This document shows, piece by piece, positions 17,208-24,003 of a DNA stretch of 64,000 nt; within the stretch, counting starts at the first letter, position 1; each line of letters starts with the position of its first letter. The DNA comes from Mycobacterium sp. E183. GTDB taxonomy: Bacteria > Actinomycetota > Actinomycetes > Mycobacteriales > Mycobacteriaceae. The notes beneath the pieces were generated by a model. The model made no database searches. It saw only the letters and a program-made list of their open reading frames with translations, and was not told the DNA's origin. The translations under genes were made by a program, and so were the position numbers. The stretch lies in the NCBI RefSeq assembly GCF_001667735.1, contig NZ_LZJN01000204.1:87669-151668 (forward strand), written 5' to 3'.

Positions 17208-18800
17208 ATGACGGCCCTCAACGAAACCGAGCGCGCGATGCGGAACTTCACGTCCGCGCGCCCCGATCGTCCGGCCCCGGCGCGCTCCTCGCGCCCGGCG
17301 GAGACCGCCTCCACGCGCATCAGCAAGTATTACCCGGCCTGGCTGCCTTCCCGCCGCTTCATCGCGGCCGTGATCGCCATCGGCGGTATGCAGCTGCTGG
17401 CGACCATGGACAGCACCGTCGCGATCGTCGCGCTGCCCAGGATCCAGAACGAACTGAGCTTGTCCGACGCGGGCCGCAGCTGGGTGATCACCGCGTACGT
17501 GCTGACGTTCGGTGGGCTGATGCTGCTGGGCGGCCGGCTGGGCGACACCATCGGGCGCAAGCGCACCTTCATCGTCGGCGTCGCGCTGTTCACCATCTCC
17601 TCGGTTTTGTGTGCGGTCGCCTGGGACGAGGCGACCATGGTCATCGCGCGGCTCTCACAGGGCGTGGGGTCCGCCATCGCTTCGCCGACCGGGCTGGCGC
17701 TGGTGGCGACCACGTTCCCGAAGGGTCCGGCCCGTAACTTCGCGACGGCGGTGTTCGCCGCGATGACCGCCATCGGTTCGGTGATGGGCCTGGTGGTCGG
17801 CGGGGCGCTGACCGAGGTGTCGTGGCGGCTGGCTTTCCTGGTGAACGTGCCGATCGGGCTGGTGATGATCTACCTGGCCCGCACCGCGCTGCGCGAGACC
17901 AACCGCGAGCGGATGAAACTCGACGCGACGGGGGCCATGCTGGCCACGCTGGCGTGCACCGCGGCCGTCTACGCCTTCTCGATGGGGCCGGAGAAGGGCT
18001 GGGTGTCGATCACCACCATCGGCTCGGGCGTAGTGGCGATGGGCGCGGCGCTGGCATTCATCATCGTGGAGCGCACCGCCGAAAACCCCGTCGTCCCCTT
18101 CAGCCTGTTCCGCGACCGCAACCGGCTGGTCACCTTCGCCGCGATCTTCCTCGCCGGCGGCCTGATGTTCAGCCTGACCGTGTGCATCGGCCTGTACGTG
18201 CAGGACATCCTCGGCTACAGCGCGCTGCGCGCCGGCGTCGGCTTCATCCCGTTCGTCATCGCGATGGGGATCGGCCTGGGAGTGTCTTCACAACTGGTGT
18301 CGCGGTTCTCGCCGCGGGTGCTGACCATCGGCGGCGGCATCCTGCTGTTCTGGGCGATGCTCTACGGCTGGGGCTTCATGCACCGCGGGGTGCCCTACTT
18401 CCCCAACCTGGTGTTGCCCATCATCGTCGGCGGCATCGGCATCGGCATCTGCGTCGTCCCGCTGACGCTGTCGGCCATCGCCGGGGTCGGTTTCGACCAG
18501 ATCGGCCCGGTGTCGGCGATCGCGTTGATGCTGCAGAGCCTCGGCGGCCCGCTGGTGCTCGCGGTCATCCAGGCCGTCATCACCTCCCGCACGCTGTACC
18601 TGGGCGGCACGACCGGCCCGGTGAAGGTCATGAACGACCTCCAGCTGCACGCGCTCGACCAGGGCTATACCTACGGCCTGCTATGGGTGGCGGGGGTGGC
18701 GGTCGTCGTCGGCGGTGCGGCGCTGCTGATCGGCTACACGCCGGCGCAGGTGGCCCACGCGCAAGAGGTCAAGGAAGCGATCGACGCCGGCGAGCTGTAA
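17208..18800 (+). CDS. efpA: MFS efflux pump EfpA
   Basis: A 530-residue, about 14-segment major facilitator of the DHA2 (QacA-like) drug:H+ antiporter family; EfpA is an essential mycobacterial membrane transporter tied to drug tolerance and lipid export. The N-terminal 50 residues are cytoplasmic and Arg/Ser/Ala-rich. Motif A appears as GGRLGDTIGRKR after helix 2 and motif C-like glycines in helix 5. Same length as M. tuberculosis EfpA. The ATG at 17208 has AAGG about 10 nt upstream; the 33-nt gap after cysG contains TAAGAT (17183-17188), a possible -10, and a small AAGG/CCTT palindrome. Confidence 0.95.
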   Translation: MTALNETERAMRNFTSARPDRPAPARSSRPAETASTRISKYYPAWLPSRRFIAAVIAIGGMQLLATMDSTVAIVALPRIQNELSLSDAGRSWVITAYVLTFGGLMLLGGRLGDTIGRKRTFIVGVALFTISSVLCAVAWDEATMVIARLSQGVGSAIASPTGLALVATTFPKGPARNFATAVFAAMTAIGSVMGLVVGGALTEVSWRLAFLVNVPIGLVMIYLARTALRETNRERMKLDATGAMLATLACTAAVYAFSMGPEKGWVSITTIGSGVVAMGAALAFIIVERTAENPVVPFSLFRDRNRLVTFAAIFLAGGLMFSLTVCIGLYVQDILGYSALRAGVGFIPFVIAMGIGLGVSSQLVSRFSPRVLTIGGGILLFWAMLYGWGFMHRGVPYFPNLVLPIIVGGIGIGICVVPLTLSAIAGVGFDQIGPVSAIALMLQSLGGPLVLAVIQAVITSRTLYLGGTTGPVKVMNDLQLHALDQGYTYGLLWVAGVAVVVGGAALLIGYTPAQVAHAQEVKEAIDAGEL

Positions 18801-18814
18801 GGCGGCAGGCCGCC
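18801..18814 (+). terminator. candidate hairpin terminator after efpA
   Basis: GGCGG-CAGG-CCGCC begins right after the efpA stop and forms a 5-bp GC stem with a 4-nt loop. There is no U-tract, as is common in mycobacteria. Confidence 0.3.
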
Positions 18815-18938
18815 CCTGGCGGCCAACTCCAATGTCCTTGCGCCGGATTCGATAGCGCGGGCGATATCAAATCCGCGGATCCTGGCATGGGTCCTCGGCT
18901 GCCAGGCGCCCACCCCTGACAAGTTAGGCTGGCCCGCT

Positions 18939-20687
18939 GTGATCACCCGGATGTCCGAGCTCTTTGTGCGCACGTTGCGCGACGATCCCGCCGACGCCGA
19001 AGTGCCCAGCCACAAGCTACTGATCCGGGCCGGCTACATACGGCCCGTCGCGCCCGGGCTGTACAGCTGGCTGCCGCTCGGCCTGCGGGTGCTGCGCCGG
19101 ATCGAGCGGGTCGTCCGCGAGGAGATGAACGCGATCGGCGGGCAGGAGATCCTGTTTCCCGCCCTGCTGCCGCGCGCGCCGTACGAGACGACGAACCGGT
19201 GGACCGAATACGGCGACGGCGTGTTCCGGCTCAAGGACCGCCGCGGCAACGACTACCTGCTCGGGCCGACGCACGAAGAGGTGTTCACCCTGACCGTCAA
19301 GGGCGAATACAGCTCCTACAAAGACTTTCCGGTGCTGCTCTACCAAATCCAGAACAAGTACCGCGACGAGGCGCGCCCGCGGGCGGGGATCCTGCGGGTG
19401 CGCGAGTTCGTGATGAAGGACTCCTACTCGTTCGACATCGACGACGCCGGGCTCAAGGCCGCCTACCACGCGCACCGGGAGGCCTACCAGCGCATCCTCA
19501 ATCGGCTCCAGGTGCGCTACGTGATCGTGTCCGCGGTCTCGGGAGCGATGGGCGGCAGTGCCTCCGAGGAGTTCCTGGCCGAAAGCCCGGTCGGCGAAGA
19601 CACCTTCGTGCGCTGCCTGGAATCCGGGTATGCGGCCAACGTCGAGGCCGTCGTCACCGCCCGCCCGGAGGCCAAGCCCGTCGATGGCCTGCCCGAGGCG
19701 GTGGTCCACGACACCGGTGACACCCCGACCATCGCCACGCTGGTGGACTGGGCCAACACCGCCGACCTCGGCCGCACCGTCACCGCCGCGGACACGCTGA
19801 AGAACGTCTTGCTCAAGGTGCGGCAGCCCGGCGGGGAGTGGGAGCTGCTGGCCATCGGGCTGCCGGGCGATCGCGAGGTCGACGACAAGAGGCTGGGCGC
19901 GGCGCTGGAGCCGGCCGAATACGCGTTGCTCGACGACAGCGACTTCGCCAGGTATCCGTTCCTGGTGAAGGGCTATATCGGCCCGAAAGCGCTGCGGGAC
20001 AACGGAGTTCGCTACCTGGTCGACCCGCGGGTGGTGGACGGCACCAGTTGGATCACCGGGGCGGACGAGCCCGGCCGACACGTCGTCGGCCTGGTGGCGG
20101 GACGCGATTTCACAGCCGACGGCACCATCGAGGCCGCCGAGGTGCGCGACGGTGATCCGTCCCCCGACGGCGCCGGCCCGCTGGTGTCGGCCCGGGGGAT
20201 CGAGGTCGCGCACATCTTCCAGCTCGGCCGCAAGTACACCGACGCCTTCACCGCCGACGTGCTCGGTGAGGACGGCAAGCCGGTGCGGCTGACCATGGGG
20301 TCCTACGGCTTCGGGGTGTCGCGGATGGTGGCGGTGATCGCCGAACAACACCACGACGAGCTGGGCCTGCGCTGGCCCCCGTCCGTCTCGCCGTTCGACG
20401 TGCACCTGGTGATCGCCAACAAGGACGCGGACGCGCGGGCCGGAGCCACCGAGCTCGCCGCCGACCTGGACCGGTTGGGCGTCGAGGTGCTTCTCGACGA
20501 CCGGCAGGCGTCGCCGGGGGTGAAGTTCAAGGACGCCGAGTTGCTGGGCGTGCCCTGGATCCTGGTGGTGGGCCGCGGCTGGGGCAACGGCGTGGTCGAG
20601 CTGCGTGACCGCTTCGCCGGCCAGACGCGCGAGCTGGCCACCGGGCCGTCGCTGGCCACCGACGTCACGGCCGCGCTGAGCGGGTAA
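18939..20687 (+). CDS. proS: prolyl-tRNA synthetase
   Basis: Class II aminoacyl-tRNA synthetase, 582 residues, of the bacterial type with an editing insertion. Motif 2 is KYRDEARPRAGILRVREFVMKD; the INS editing domain spans roughly 225-400; motif 3 includes TMGSYGFGVSRMVAV; the anticodon-binding domain ends with LLGVPWILVVGRGW. GTG at 18939 gives the mycobacterial N-terminus MITRMSELF. TAGGCT at 18925-18930 is a likely -10 eight nt before the start, so the message may be leaderless. It ends 22 nt from a convergent gene. Confidence 0.96.
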   Translation: MITRMSELFVRTLRDDPADAEVPSHKLLIRAGYIRPVAPGLYSWLPLGLRVLRRIERVVREEMNAIGGQEILFPALLPRAPYETTNRWTEYGDGVFRLKDRRGNDYLLGPTHEEVFTLTVKGEYSSYKDFPVLLYQIQNKYRDEARPRAGILRVREFVMKDSYSFDIDDAGLKAAYHAHREAYQRILNRLQVRYVIVSAVSGAMGGSASEEFLAESPVGEDTFVRCLESGYAANVEAVVTARPEAKPVDGLPEAVVHDTGDTPTIATLVDWANTADLGRTVTAADTLKNVLLKVRQPGGEWELLAIGLPGDREVDDKRLGAALEPAEYALLDDSDFARYPFLVKGYIGPKALRDNGVRYLVDPRVVDGTSWITGADEPGRHVVGLVAGRDFTADGTIEAAEVRDGDPSPDGAGPLVSARGIEVAHIFQLGRKYTDAFTADVLGEDGKPVRLTMGSYGFGVSRMVAVIAEQHHDELGLRWPPSVSPFDVHLVIANKDADARAGATELAADLDRLGVEVLLDDRQASPGVKFKDAELLGVPWILVVGRGWGNGVVELRDRFAGQTRELATGPSLATDVTAALSG

Positions 20688-20708
20688 TGCGCGAAACCCC
20701 TTGCGGCG

Positions 20709-21155
20709 CTAGTCGTTTCCGCCCGGGAAGCTCGTCGTGATGGGCCACGCGCCCAGCACGCGGTTCCAGCGGGCGGCCATTACGGCGCTCTGCGTCAAAG
20801 CCGTCGAGGAGAAGGCGCGGTCGTCGGCCGTCTCGGCGTGCTCGATCACCACCCGCCACGCCGACGCGCAGTCGTTCTCCATCCGGGCGGCCAGCCGCGC
20901 CGCGTCCGCGGCACTGCCGATCAGCATCGGCAGCTGGTAGCCCGGGGCGGCGACCGGGGCGTTGACCTTGCGGGCGGTCAGCATCGCGATCACGTCGTCG
21001 CGGCGCTGCCGGTGCTGCAACAGGGCCTCCACCACCATGCCGTTCACGCTGGGCGGCGACAGCGCCGAGACCATGCCGTAGCCGTAGATCGTCGAGTGTT
21101 CGATGGCCAGCGCGTCGCACAGCGCCGCGTTGTCGGCGTCCTTGCCGGAGCTCAT
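20709..21155 (-). CDS. ferritin-like domain protein (DUF4439, Rv2844 type)
   Basis: A 148-residue, mostly helical protein of the DUF4439 ferritin-like group. The N-terminal helix (ALCDALAIEHSTIYGYG) carries a Glu-His pair and a later helix has RMENDCASAWRVVIEHAET with another Glu-His, the pattern of a four-helix bundle metal site, but the diiron set is incomplete by eye. Its ATG overlaps the stop of the upstream lipoprotein gene (ATGA), so the two are coupled. Function unknown. Confidence 0.72.
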   Translation of the reverse strand: MSSGKDADNAALCDALAIEHSTIYGYGMVSALSPPSVNGMVVEALLQHRQRRDDVIAMLTARKVNAPVAAPGYQLPMLIGSAADAARLAARMENDCASAWRVVIEHAETADDRAFSSTALTQSAVMAARWNRVLGAWPITTSFPGGND

Positions 21156-21694
21156 ATCGAGGGGCCCCCGGGCACCAGGGCGACCGTGTACGAGGCCGTG
21201 CAGGACGCGATGATCGACGCCAGCAGCCCGGCCCGGTAGCCCGATTCCCCCGCCACCAGGCGGCTGGCGCTGTCCGCCGACGCCCGCAACGCGTTGATCA
21301 CGTCGGACACCGGGGGTGGGGGCGGCGGCGGTCCCGGCGGCTCGGCCGCGCTCGGGCTGGGGCTCGTCGTCTCGCTGGTCGACGAGCTGGTGATCTTGCC
21401 GGCTGCCCGCGAGATCTCCGTCGACAGCGCGCGGGCATGCGCGGCGCGTTGATTCGCCACCACCGCCAGCGCGGCGGCGATCTGCGGTGGATTGCCGACG
21501 GCCGCTGCGGCGGCACCGGCCAGCGCGCTGTCCTTGCGGGCCTGATCCAACGGCCCCAGCAGCTCTTCGACGGCCGGGGGCTTCGGCGGGGATTCGCCGC
21601 AGGCGGAGGTGACCACCCCGAGCGCCGCCAGAGCCACGCCGCCGGCGAGCACACCACGCCGGTTGACGGGGGGAACTGCGCTAGCCACAACCAC
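21152..21694 (-). CDS. probable lipoprotein (Rv2843 type)
   Basis: A 180-residue exported protein. A twin-Arg N-region (NRRGVLAGG), a hydrophobic core and the lipobox VTSAC with Cys near residue 32 suggest a Tat- or Sec-exported lipoprotein. The middle holds a Ser/Thr then Pro-rich linker (about 100-130) and the ends look helical, again ferritin-like. The start is GTG at 21694 or 21688; the first is used here. Coupled to the DUF4439 gene downstream and divergent from rimP by 196 bp. Function unknown. Confidence 0.68.
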   Translation of the reverse strand: MVVASAVPPVNRRGVLAGGVALAALGVVTSACGESPPKPPAVEELLGPLDQARKDSALAGAAAAAVGNPPQIAAALAVVANQRAAHARALSTEISRAAGKITSSSTSETTSPSPSAAEPPGPPPPPPPVSDVINALRASADSASRLVAGESGYRAGLLASIIASCTASYTVALVPGGPSI

Positions 21695-21763
21695 ATCCTG
21701 CCATCGGCGCGGCGGCGGTTACGAAGCCAGGCGCGATCGGGTCGTCAGAGGCGATTCCTGGCG

Positions 21764-21769
21764 TATCGT
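21764..21769 (+). promoter_or_regulatory. candidate -10 element (TATCGT) of the rimP-nusA operon
   Basis: TATCGT lies 121 bp before the rimP start in the divergent intergenic region. No clear -35 is seen. A leader of about 115 nt is implied. Confidence 0.3.
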
Positions 21770-21784
21770 TGATAGCTGGCTCTC

Positions 21785-21810
21785 GCGGAACGGCAGCCCT
21801 CGCGTTCCGC
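21785..21810 (+). promoter_or_regulatory. hairpin in the rimP leader
   Basis: GCGGAACG (21785-21792) and CGTTCCGC (21803-21810) form a perfect 8-bp stem with a 10-nt loop, about 80 nt before rimP. It could be an attenuator or a protein-binding site in the nusA operon leader. Confidence 0.4.
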
Positions 21811-21890
21811 CAGGACACTGGAGCCGCCCCCAAACCACGGGGCGGCGACACCCTCCAGCTGACCGGACAACTCAAGATGAGGAGCTCGCC

Positions 21891-22415
21891 GTGACCACCG
21901 GGCTACCTTCGCAGACGCAGGTGATCGAGCTACTCGGTGATGAGTTCGCGCGCGCCGGATACGAGATCGAAGACGTGGTCATCGACGCCCGGACGCGCCC
22001 CCCGCGGATCATGGTGGTCGCCGACGGTGACGACGCGCTCGACCTGGACACCATCGCGACGCTGTCGCGCTCAGCGTCGACTTTGCTGGACGGCATGGAC
22101 GGCATCCGGGACCGGTATGTGCTCGAGGTGAGCTCGCCGGGCGTGGACCGCCCGCTGACCAGTGCCAAACACTTCCGCCGCGCCCGTGGCAGGAAGGTCG
22201 ACGTGGACCTGTCGGACGGTTCGCGGCTGACGGGGCGCGTCGGCGAGACCCACGATCACGCGGTCGCCCTGGTGGTCCGCGAAGGCCGTGACTACCGGGT
22301 GCGCGACATTCCGCTCGCCGATATCGCCAAAGCCGTTGTCCAGGTGGAGTTTTCGCCCCCCGCCCAGGCGGAGCTGGACTTGGCGGGCCAGGCCGACAGG
22401 AAGGAGCGGCGCTGA
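21891..22415 (+). CDS. rimP: ribosome maturation factor RimP
   Basis: Needed for 30S maturation. A 174-residue product with the family core DRYVLEVSSPGVDRPLT and the C-terminal SH3-like part with VRDIPLADIAKAVVQVEFS. I set the start at GTG 21891 (GGAG 8 nt upstream); the frame is open to 21609 without coding character. The stop overlaps the nusA ATG (TGATG). First gene of the rimP-nusA-ylxR-infB-rbfA series. Confidence 0.94.
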   Translation: MTTGLPSQTQVIELLGDEFARAGYEIEDVVIDARTRPPRIMVVADGDDALDLDTIATLSRSASTLLDGMDGIRDRYVLEVSSPGVDRPLTSAKHFRRARGRKVDVDLSDGSRLTGRVGETHDHAVALVVREGRDYRVRDIPLADIAKAVVQVEFSPPAQAELDLAGQADRKERR

Positions 22416-23470
22416 TGAACATCGACATGGCGGCGCTGCATGCCATCGAGGTGGATCGGGGCATCTCGGTCACCGAGCTACTCGAGACGATCAAGTCGGC
22501 GCTGCTCACCGCCTACCGGCACACCGAGGGCCACCAGAACGACGCCCGCATCGAGATCGACCGCAAGACCGGTGTCGTGAAGGTCGTCGCCCGCGAGACC
22601 GATGAGGACGGCAACGTCATCAGCGAATGGGACGACACCCCCGAGGGTTTCGGCCGCATCGCGGCGACCACCGCGCGGCAGGTCATGCTGCAGCGGTTCC
22701 GGGACGCGGAGAACGAGCGCACCTATGGCGAGTTCTCCACCCGCGAGGGGGAGATCGTCGCGGGCGTCATCCAGCGGGACAGCCGCGCCAACGCCCGCGG
22801 TCTGGTGGTGGTGCGGATGGGCACCGAAACCAAGGCCTCCGAGGGCGTGATCCCGGCGGCCGAACAGGTCCCCGGCGAAAGCTACGAACACGGCAACCGG
22901 GTGCGGTGCTACGTGATCGGTGTGACCCGCGGCGCCCGTGAGCCGATGATCACGCTGTCGCGGACGCATCCGAACCTGGTGCGCAAGCTGTTCTCCCTGG
23001 AGGTTCCCGAGATCGCCGACGGCTCGGTCGAGATCGTCGCGGTCGCGCGCGAGGCCGGCCATCGCTCCAAGATCGCGGTGAAATCCAATGTTCCCGGCCT
23101 GAACGCGAAGGGGGCCTGCATCGGCCCGATGGGACAGCGGGTCCGCAACGTGATGAGCGAGCTGTCCGGGGAGAAGATCGACATCATCGACTACGACGAC
23201 GACCCGTCGCGCTTCGTCGCCAACGCCCTGTCACCGGCCAAGGTGGTCTCCGTGTCGATCATCGACCAGAGCGCGCGGGCCGCCCGCGTGGTGGTGCCCG
23301 ATTTCCAGCTGTCGCTGGCCATCGGCAAGGAGGGCCAGAACGCGCGGTTGGCCGCCCGCCTCACCGGGTGGCGCATCGACATCCGCGGCGATACGCCGGG
23401 TGGTTCCGAGGCGCATTCGCAAGCTCACCCCGAACACGGCGCCACCCATCCGATGGCGCACGAGCGTTAG
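22415..23470 (+). CDS. nusA: transcription termination/antitermination factor NusA
   Basis: A 351-residue RNA polymerase-associated factor: N-terminal domain (1-105), S1 domain (about 110-180; GEIVAGVIQRDSRANARG), and tandem KH domains (about 200-325; IGPMGQRVRNVMSELSGEKI and AIGKEGQNARLAARLTGW). As in other actinobacteria the C-terminal acidic repeats of E. coli NusA are missing. The C-terminal tail is His/Glu-rich. Translationally coupled to rimP. Confidence 0.95.
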   Translation: MNIDMAALHAIEVDRGISVTELLETIKSALLTAYRHTEGHQNDARIEIDRKTGVVKVVARETDEDGNVISEWDDTPEGFGRIAATTARQVMLQRFRDAENERTYGEFSTREGEIVAGVIQRDSRANARGLVVVRMGTETKASEGVIPAAEQVPGESYEHGNRVRCYVIGVTRGAREPMITLSRTHPNLVRKLFSLEVPEIADGSVEIVAVAREAGHRSKIAVKSNVPGLNAKGACIGPMGQRVRNVMSELSGEKIDIIDYDDDPSRFVANALSPAKVVSVSIIDQSARAARVVVPDFQLSLAIGKEGQNARLAARLTGWRIDIRGDTPGGSEAHSQAHPEHGATHPMAHER

Positions 23471-23480
23471 CGCAGCAACC

Positions 23481-23496
23481 CCGCCCGCCAGGGCGG
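23481..23496 (+). terminator. candidate hairpin after nusA
   Basis: CCGCCC-GCCA-GGGCGG is a perfect 6-bp stem with a 4-nt loop, 11 nt past the nusA stop. It could terminate or attenuate read-through into ylxR-infB. Confidence 0.4.
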
Positions 23497-23531
23497 CCGC
23501 GGGGGAGAGCGCCCAGCACCGTCGGGCGGTT

Positions 23532-23559
23532 CTGACGATCGGGTAAGTGACGCTAGACT
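23532..23559 (+). promoter_or_regulatory. candidate promoter of ylxR-infB (leaderless)
   Basis: CTGACG (23532-23537), a 16-nt spacer and TAGACT (23554-23559) lie 5 nt before the GTG of the next gene, so transcription would start at or near that codon. Confidence 0.4.
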
Positions 23560-23564
23560 GAGCC

Positions 23565-23939
23565 GTGATCCAGCGTGAGCCTTCGGTCTCGGCGCACAGG
23601 CGTGTGGACGGACCCGTCCGGACGTGTGTCGGGTGCCGGAAGCGAGAGTTGGTCGTCGAACTGCTTCGCGTAGTGGCTGTGTCGCGCGGGAACGGCGAAT
23701 ATGCCGTGATCGTTGACACCAGGAGTAGCCTGCCGGGGCGGGGTGCGTGGCTGCATCCCGCATCGCAGTGCGTGCAACAGGCGATTCGGCGGCGGGCTTT
23801 CACCAGAGCGCTGCGCATCGCCGGTTCCCCGGACGTGTCCGCGGTGGTCGAGCACCTAGAGTCTCTAGGCGCGCCCGATCGTCTCGGCACCAACAGAAGA
23901 GGCAGCAAAGAACATGAGCACACCGTGAAGTCCCGATGA
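23565..23939 (+). CDS. ylxR: YlxR family (DUF448) RNA-binding protein
   Basis: A 124-residue product of the YlxR/DUF448 family, typically encoded between nusA and infB. RTCVGCRKRE is the signature, GRGAWLHP and AIRRRAFTRAL complete the basic RNA-binding face. GTG at 23565 lies 5 nt after TAGACT, consistent with a leaderless message; a shorter start just before GPVRTCVGC is possible. Function: proposed nucleic-acid binding, regulation of RNase P or transcription in other Gram-positives. Confidence 0.88.
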   Translation: MIQREPSVSAHRRVDGPVRTCVGCRKRELVVELLRVVAVSRGNGEYAVIVDTRSSLPGRGAWLHPASQCVQQAIRRRAFTRALRIAGSPDVSAVVEHLESLGAPDRLGTNRRGSKEHEHTVKSR

Positions 23940-24003
23940 CCATGCGTCATAGCTAAACCCGAGGCGCGGCCCCACGACTGTCGCCTCATAGACAGGAGAT
24001 GTA

